In this document: piece after piece, positions 51,443 to 58,426 of the stretch | Position numbering within the stretch: position 1 is the first letter of the stretch | How the letters are laid out: each line of letters starts with the position of its first letter | Assembly: GCA_046262635.1 (NCBI GenBank) | Contig: JBHEMK010000022.1 | Coordinates: 1 to 58,426, forward strand | Reading direction: 5' to 3' | Length of the DNA: 58,426 nt | Source of the DNA: JBHEMK01 sp046262635 | GTDB lineage: Bacteria; Actinomycetota; Thermoleophilia; Gaiellales; Gaiellaceae | Made by a program: the position numbers and the translations under genes | The notes under the pieces: model-generated | Told to the model about the DNA's origin: nothing | Seen by the model: only the letters and a program-made list of their open reading frames with translations | The model's database searches: none

Positions 51443-51446
<4 letters not shown>
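51105..51446 (-). CDS. SnoaL/NTF2-like protein inside the pentose phosphate operon
   Basis: 113 residues with the cone-fold NTF2/SnoaL pattern: helical YSDAVQARDYGTAESLLDPE, VPPSGRPYGLAELRSAW, and C-terminal strands EVVMRGKQVFRWKE and YSFREGKIVRMEM. Such proteins are small isomerases, hydratases or ligand-binding domains; no catalytic dyad can be assigned here. It overlaps tkt upstream and rpiB downstream by four bases each, so it is expressed with them. A role in this pathway is only suggested by context. Confidence 0.8.
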
Positions 51447-53457
<2,011 letters not shown>

Positions 53458-53461
<4 letters not shown>

Positions 53462-54795
53462 GGCGACTCCTGCTCCCGGCGGGTGGCTTCGTACAGCTCG
53501 CGCTGCCTGTCTCGGGCTGAACGATATGCCTCTGCCCGCTCCATGCGCGTGTGGAACACCCGGTCCACCGGCGCGTCCGGGGCGGTTTCGCCCAGTCGCT
53601 CCAGCGCCAGCACCGCCGCCCCGCGGAGGGAGGCCTCCTTGACACCGGAAACGGTCACGGGCCGCGCGAGACAGTCGGCCATGATCTGGAGCCAGTCGGG
53701 ATCGGCAAGGAGCGCCCCGCCGGTGGCGACGACGTGCTCGACCGACGGCAGCAGGTCGACGATCTCGGCGAAGCGAAAGGCGATGCCCTCGAGGGCCGCT
53801 TGGCGCAGGTCGAGCGGCGTCGTCTCGAAGGTGAGCCCGGCAATCACGCCCGTTGCCGACGGGTTCCAGCCCGGGCTGCGCTCACCCCCGAGCAGGGTCA
53901 GGAACGTGAGCCCGTGCGAGTCGGGGTCGCGCTCGACCAGCGAGCCGGAGGAGTCCTTCAGCGTGTCGTTCAGCCAGGCATAGAGATTGCCGCCGTCCGA
54001 GAGCGAGCCGCCCTCGACGACCCGGCGCTCGTCGAGCCGGTAGAGGAAGAGGCCGCGGCGGGGCTGCGGCCTCTCGGTCTCGTAGAGGATCCGCAGCGCG
54101 GCGGAGGTGCCGACGGTGAGCGCGGCCCGCCCGCGGCCGACGCACCCCGCGCCGATGTTCGCGCAGGCGCCGTCGAGCCAGGCAGGGAACCAGCCGGCGA
54201 CCGGCTCCTCGGAGATCTCGGGGAGGCGTTCGGCGTCCAGCTCGAGCACCGCGAGCAGCTCCTCGTCCCAGGCGCCGTGCGCGAGGTCGAGCAGACCGGT
54301 GCCCGAGGCCAGAGAGAGGGTCGAGGTCGGCCTGCAACCGTGGAGCTCCGCGTACAGATAGTCGGCGAACGAGACGAAGTGGCGCGTGCGGCGGAACATC
54401 TCCGGCTCGGCCTCGGCGAGCCATGCGAGCTTCGCCGGCCAGAAGCTCGTGTGGATGTGGCAGCCGGTCCGGGCCTGGACCGCATCGCCGTCGAGACGGC
54501 GGAGGAGCCAGTCGGCCGCGTCGGCCGAGCGCGTCTCGCGCCAGCCGAGCACCCGGGTCAGCGGCTTCCCGTCCTCATCGAGCGCCAGCAGGCTGTGGCC
54601 GAAACAGGAGGCGCCGACGGCATCGACGACGGCGTCCATGCCGCCGATCGCCTCGCGGACGAGGCGGACGATCTGATCCGGATCGCTGCCGCCGTACCTC
54701 AGCTGACGGGCCTCGCCGACAGGCTCCGCGCGCTCGTCCACGATCTGCGCCCGCACGGACGAGCTTCCGACGTCGAGAGCGAGTACCCGCGTCAT
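53458..54795 (-). CDS. FGGY-family carbohydrate kinase, probable gluconokinase
   Basis: 445 residues from ATG 54795. FGGY (hexokinase/ASKHA) fold: the N-terminal phosphate-1 motif VLALDVGSSSVRAQIVDERA, the GASCFGHSLLALDEDGKPL segment, ALTVGTSAALRIL as the second phosphate motif, and GVIAGLTFETTPLDLRQAALEG then VVATGGALLADPDWLQI as the adenosine motif. As first gene of a pentose phosphate operon, gluconate kinase feeding 6-phosphogluconate to Gnd is the most natural reading; xylulokinase is the alternative. Substrate cannot be settled by eye. Divergent from the ABC-F gene, with 21 bases between start codons. Confidence 0.85.
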
Positions 54796-54816
54796 TCGCC
54801 GAAGTACCCTAAGCGC

Positions 54817-56694
54817 ATGGCAGTCGTCATCGCCTCGAACCTGCGCAAGGAGCTCGGCGGCAACGTCCTGTTCGAGGGGGTCTCGTTCAAGGTCGAGCGC
54901 CGCGACCGGGTGGCACTGTCCGGTCCGAACGGAGCCGGCAAGACCACGCTGCTCAGGATCCTGGCCGGGCAGACGGAGCTCCACGGAGGCGAGCTCGTGT
55001 TCCAGAAGGCCGCGCGGGTGGCCCTGCACGACCAGCGCCCGCCGCTCGAACGGGAGCTGACGCTACGGGAATACGTGCTCGCCGGCGCGGCCGACCTCGT
55101 CGCCGCCGAGGAGGAGCTGCGCCGGCTCGAGCAGGCGATGGCCGAGGGCGTTCACGACAGCGCCACCCTCAACGCCTACGGGGCGGCGCAGGCGCGGCTC
55201 GAGCACGCGGGCGGCTACACATGGCGTGAGCACGCGAACTCGGTCGTCCGCGGGCTGGGCTTCGCGGACCGCGATCTCGACCGGCCGCTCCGCACCTTCT
55301 CCGGCGGAGAGCTGACCCGCGCCTCGCTCGCGCGCGCGCTCGGCGGCGCGCCCGACCTCCTGCTCCTGGACGAGCCGACGAACCATCTCGACGTCGAGAG
55401 CCTCGAATGGCTGGAGAAGGAGATCGAGGCGATCGACGCCGGCGTGATCCTCGTCGCACACGACCGCTGGTTCCTCGAGTCGGTCACGACCGCGGTGCTC
55501 GAGCTGAGCGGCGGCCGCTCGATCTACTTCCCCGGCACCTGGCACACGTGGCGGCTCGAGAAGGCGGCGCGCGCTCTCGACGCGGCCAAGAACGTCGACC
55601 GCGTCCAGGCTGACATCGAGCGCCTGAACCGCTTCGTCGAGCGGTTTCGCGCGAAGAAGTCCAAGGCCAAGCAGGCGCAGGCGAAGCTGACCCAGATCGG
55701 CCGCCTGCAGCGGGAGAAGGCAGGCGCCGCGGGCGAGCTGGAGCGGCTCTCGATCAAGCGCCGCACGCTCGGCTTCGAGTTCCTCAAGCCTCCCCGCAGC
55801 GGCCGAACCGTCGTCGAGGCGAGGGCCGTGGAGCTCCGCGTGGCCGAGCGCGTGCTCGTCTCCGGCGCGGCGTTCGCGCTCGAGCGCGGCGAGCACGTCG
55901 CTCTGGTCGGCCCCAACGGCTCCGGCAAGACGACGATGCTCGAGGCGATGCTCGGGCACCGCGACGCGGCGGCGGGGACGATCCGGCTCGGTCACGGCGT
56001 CGAGGCCGCGTACTTCTCGCAGCACGAGGTCGAGCTGGACGAGCGCGGCTCGGTTCTGCACTGCGCCCAGGGCGCAACGGGGCTCTCGCGGCCCGAGGCA
56101 CAGGCGCTGCTCGGCCGCTTCCTCTTCTCGGGCTGGGGCGAGCACGAGAAGCAGGTTTCGGTGCTCTCGGGCGGCGAGCGGCGCCGGCTGGCACTGGCCC
56201 TGACCGTCGCCTCGGGTGCGAACTTCCTCGTCCTCGACGAGCCGACGAACCACCTCGACCTCGAGAGCCGGGAGGCGCTGGAGGCCGCGCTGGAGGCATT
56301 CCCAGGCACGATCCTGCTCGTCTCCCACGACCGGGCGCTGCTCGACGCAGTCGCAGAGCGCACGCTCGCGATCGAGGACGGGGAGCTGCGACCGTACGAC
56401 GGGGGCTGGGCCGACTACGTGCGCAAGCGCGACGAGCGCGAGGCGCCGCCGCCTCACGAGCCGAGGGAGCGCCGCGAGAAGGCGAAACCGCGCCCCGCGA
56501 ACGACGCCCCGAGTGAACTCGCGCAGGTCGAGGCCCAGATCGCCGCCCGGGAGCGGGAGGTCGCGCAACTCGAGGCGCGCCTCGCCGCTGACTGGGGGGA
56601 CACCGGGGTGCTCGCCGCCCACCGGCGCGCCCGCGACGACCTCCAGACACTCCTCGGCCGGTGGGAGGCGCTCTTCGAGCAGGCGCAGGCGTGA
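54817..56694 (+). CDS. ABC-F family ATPase (ribosome-associated type)
   Basis: 625 residues from ATG 54817. Two ABC domains in tandem with no membrane segments. Walker A: GPNGAGKTTLL (about 39) and GPNGSGKTTML (about 367). Signatures: FSGGELTRASLA and LSGGERRRLALA. Walker B: LLLDEPTNHLD and LVLDEPTNHLD, the ABC-F hallmark. A charged linker (about 265-320) joins them and a C-terminal coiled coil (about 560-620) follows. ABC-F proteins act on stalled or antibiotic-bound ribosomes or tune the first peptide bond. The specific role is unknown; no antibiotic locus surrounds it. Confidence 0.92.
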   Translation: MAVVIASNLRKELGGNVLFEGVSFKVERRDRVALSGPNGAGKTTLLRILAGQTELHGGELVFQKAARVALHDQRPPLERELTLREYVLAGAADLVAAEEELRRLEQAMAEGVHDSATLNAYGAAQARLEHAGGYTWREHANSVVRGLGFADRDLDRPLRTFSGGELTRASLARALGGAPDLLLLDEPTNHLDVESLEWLEKEIEAIDAGVILVAHDRWFLESVTTAVLELSGGRSIYFPGTWHTWRLEKAARALDAAKNVDRVQADIERLNRFVERFRAKKSKAKQAQAKLTQIGRLQREKAGAAGELERLSIKRRTLGFEFLKPPRSGRTVVEARAVELRVAERVLVSGAAFALERGEHVALVGPNGSGKTTMLEAMLGHRDAAAGTIRLGHGVEAAYFSQHEVELDERGSVLHCAQGATGLSRPEAQALLGRFLFSGWGEHEKQVSVLSGGERRRLALALTVASGANFLVLDEPTNHLDLESREALEAALEAFPGTILLVSHDRALLDAVAERTLAIEDGELRPYDGGWADYVRKRDEREAPPPHEPRERREKAKPRPANDAPSELAQVEAQIAAREREVAQLEARLAADWGDTGVLAAHRRARDDLQTLLGRWEALFEQAQA

Positions 56695-56719
56695 CCGCGA
56701 GCGGCCGACCTAGCCAGGG

Positions 56720-57109
56720 CTAGGCCCAGAATGCATCGAAAGCGGCCTGGTCGAGCGGGAGCGCCGTGACGTCCGCCCAACGTCCATCGACGCAGCGGAT
56801 CACGAGCAGCTGGTCGATGTCGATCGTGCGGCCTCGGCGGCGCCCGCGGGCCCGGTAGAGGGCGACTGCTCGCTGATCGTCGGCGAGCACCCACCGCAGC
56901 TCGCTCGAGTAGTCGTCGCTGTCGTGCGTGGTGCGGCCGAGGAAGCCCGTAACCTCCCGCCGGCCCCGGTACTCGCCGGCGAGGCTGCTCGTTCCGCCCA
57001 CGCGCCAGACCGAGTCTCGGGCCAACGCGGCGGCGACGACGGCGCCGTTTCGCTGGCGGAAGGCGTCGAAGACCCGCCGAGTCAAGGCCGCATTCGGATG
57101 CTCACCCAC
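56720..57109 (-). CDS. SnoaL/NTF2-like protein
   Basis: 129 residues with the SnoaL pattern: LTRRVFDAFRQRNGAVVAAA, WRVGGTSSLAGEYRGRREV, FLGRTTHDSDDYSSELRWVL, and C-terminal DQLLVIRCVDGRWADV. It resembles the stress-associated or polyketide-cyclase-like subgroup; catalytic residues are not assignable. ATG 57109, convergent with the ABC-F gene. It is only distantly like the SnoaL protein of the pentose phosphate operon. Confidence 0.82.
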   Translation of the reverse strand: MGEHPNAALTRRVFDAFRQRNGAVVAAALARDSVWRVGGTSSLAGEYRGRREVTGFLGRTTHDSDDYSSELRWVLADDQRAVALYRARGRRRGRTIDIDQLLVIRCVDGRWADVTALPLDQAAFDAFWA

Positions 57110-57671
57110 CGTCAGCGCCAGAACTCCGCGAGAGCCGCCGGGGCCCTAGCGGGTTACTCACGGCCCACCGGACGCATGCCTCGACCCGGCCTCCGGAGAG
57201 ACCGCTCGAGCTCCTGCGCGCCCGATGAGTCCTCCTCGGTCAGCCCGGTCGGCTCCGCCGCCGGATCCCTTCCGAACGCGGCGGAATGGCGGCAGGTCTG
57301 CCGGAGCTCGGGATGCTCCACGCAGAAACGCTACAACGCCGGGCGATCGTTGCCCTGGACAAGGTGCCGTGCCAATCCTCGACCTCGCGTCAGCTCTCGC
57401 CCGGTGATGCGGGCGCCGGGCCGGCTGCGATCCGAACGAAGGTCGACTTCCCGCGGTGCGCCGGTCAACGCCGAACGCGTTCACCCGGGCGCTCGGTGCT
57501 GCCCGCCTTCAAGCGACACGGCAGAGCCGGGGGAGAGCGGCTGAGACGGGCCGGAGTTCGAGCTCGCCGAGCTGAGCGGCTGCCCGATCAGGATCGAGAG
57601 CCGGCCCGGCCGCGGGAGGACGAGCGGGTGTAGCTGCCGCAGGTCGAACTCGCCGCCTTCGCACTGGTCGC
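57110..57671. other. 562-bp gap, no gene recognised
   Basis: Neither strand gives a credible coding frame. A minus-strand stretch near 57330-57200 (RFCVEHPELRQTCRHSAAFG) looks somewhat protein-like but has a stop just before it and no match that I know. It may be another worn-out gene end. No terminator with a T-run was seen. Confidence 0.35.
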
Positions 57672-58262
57672 CTAACCGGAGTCGACTCCGAGGGTCGCGA
57701 CGACCGCCTCTGCGATCACCTTGAGCGGTCGGCCCGAGGCCTGGCTGGCCTTGCGCAGGCGCGCGAACGCGTCCCGCTCCGACAGCCCCTCCTTCTCCAT
57801 CAGCAAGCCCTTGGCCCGCTCGATCGACTTGCGCGCCGCGAGCGCCTCCGTGAGCGACTCCGCCTCGTCCCGCAATGCCGCCAGCTCCTCGTGCCGAGCC
57901 CGGGCGGTGTGGATCGCCGGCAGGAGGTCCTGCTCGCGGAAAGGCTTGACCAGGTAGCCAAACACGCCCGTCTCGACAGCGCGCGCGACGAGGTCCTCCT
58001 GGCCGTACGCAGTCAGCATCACGATCGGGATCGGCCGCTCGCCGAGGATGCGCCGTGCCGCCTCGATCCCGTCCAGCCGCGGCATCTTCACGTCCATGAT
58101 CGCGAGATCGGGCTCCTCGGAGCGGGCGAGGGCCACCGCCTCCTCGCCGTCCTTCGCCTCGGCGCAGACCTCGAACCCGGCCCGCTCGAGCAGCTCGCGC
58201 AGATCGAGACGGATGATCGTCTCGTCCTCGGCGACGAGGATCCTCAGCCGGATACTGATCAC
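57672..58262 (-). CDS. ANTAR-domain response regulator (AmiR/PdtaR type)
   Basis: 196 residues from GTG 58262; AGGAG lies seven bases upstream, better placed than the GTG two codons earlier. The N-terminal receiver has DE near residues 12-13 (VAEDETIIR), phospho-acceptor Asp in DLAIMDVKMPRLDG (about 55) and Lys in GYLVKPFREQD. The C-terminal ANTAR domain (about 135-190) carries ALAARKSIERAKGLLMEKEG and AFARLRKASQASGRPL, the RNA-binding helices. These regulators bind tandem RNA hairpins and prevent termination. No ANTAR target hairpin pair was identified in this window. Confidence 0.92.
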   Translation of the reverse strand: MISIRLRILVAEDETIIRLDLRELLERAGFEVCAEAKDGEEAVALARSEEPDLAIMDVKMPRLDGIEAARRILGERPIPIVMLTAYGQEDLVARAVETGVFGYLVKPFREQDLLPAIHTARARHEELAALRDEAESLTEALAARKSIERAKGLLMEKEGLSERDAFARLRKASQASGRPLKVIAEAVVATLGVDSG

Positions 58263-58426
58263 GTTCACTCTCCTCGCTTGATCGCCGGACCAAGAAAAAA
58301 GGCACCGAGGTGGAACTGGTCCTCCTCCGGCGCCGTCGCCTGCCGCGGTGCCTCCGGGGCGACCGCGAGCTGACAGGCTAGCCGCTGCCGGGCATCCGGG
58401 CAACCGCCCCCCGACAGTGCGGAGCG

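Noticed and set aside
53551..54816. N-terminal extension of the ABC-F frame
   Set aside because: Antisense to the sugar kinase. The ABC-F family start is at ATG 54817.

Overview
This is a GC-rich, densely coded chromosomal window. It most resembles an Actinomycetota genome, probably a deep branch such as Thermoleophilia; that is inference. The pointers are OpcA next to zwf, the GlgE/TreS/maltokinase glucan pathway, a caa3-type oxidase, an ANTAR response regulator, frequent GTG/TTG starts and the style of the secreted proteins. No rRNA, tRNA, CRISPR array or intact mobile element was found. The ends are arbitrary cuts.

Layout. 0-3 kb: uppP, a small membrane protein, a decayed Nudix gene and a secreted Thr/Val/Pro-rich protein. 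3.4-4.5 kb: a decayed serine hydrolase interrupted by an IS66 transposase fragment. 5-7.1 kb: an HD-GYP protein coupled to a kinase/receiver hybrid, then a decayed response regulator. 7.2-10.1 kb: a three-gene operon resembling methylamine-dehydrogenase maturation: a MauE/MauD-like fusion, a Tat-exported MauA-like Cys-rich protein, and a CcdA-like membrane protein fused to a propeller-like domain. The last gene has an in-frame UGA exactly at the redox cysteine of the first helix, with a hairpin at SECIS distance. It is either a selenoprotein or a nonsense mutant, and it is the most interesting object here. 10-16 kb: an M14 peptidase, a RuBisCO-like protein coupled to mtnA, a receiver protein and a DivIVA-like membrane protein.

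16-33 kb is an alpha-glucan/trehalose block: treY-glgX-treZ, a decayed GGDEF gene, a gamma-glutamyltransferase, glgB, maltokinase-treS, glgE, and malQ on the other strand. Together these genes can branch, debranch and disproportionate glucan, release trehalose from its ends (TreY/TreZ), and turn trehalose back into glucan through maltose and maltose-1-phosphate (TreS, Mak, GlgE, GlgB). 33-35.7 kb holds three decayed genes around an OmpR-type regulator. 36-40 kb is coxB-coxA-ctaB plus a 38-residue membrane peptide. 40-45 kb encodes two large secreted proteins and an amidase.

44.9-54.8 kb is a nine-gene minus-strand operon for the pentose phosphate pathway (sugar kinase, tkt, SnoaL-like, rpiB, tal, pgi, gnd, zwf, opcA) in which every adjacent pair overlaps by a few bases. 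It is followed by an ABC-F ATPase, a second SnoaL-like protein and an ANTAR response regulator.

Two threads run through the window. First, many spaces between operons hold recognisable gene corpses (Nudix, serine hydrolase, IS66, response regulator, luciferase-like oxidoreductase, GGDEF, DUF202, ArsR, ATP-grasp) broken by frameshifts, stops and deletions. Second, two genes have near-identical FliA/WhiG-type promoter boxes placed so that transcription would begin at the start codon.
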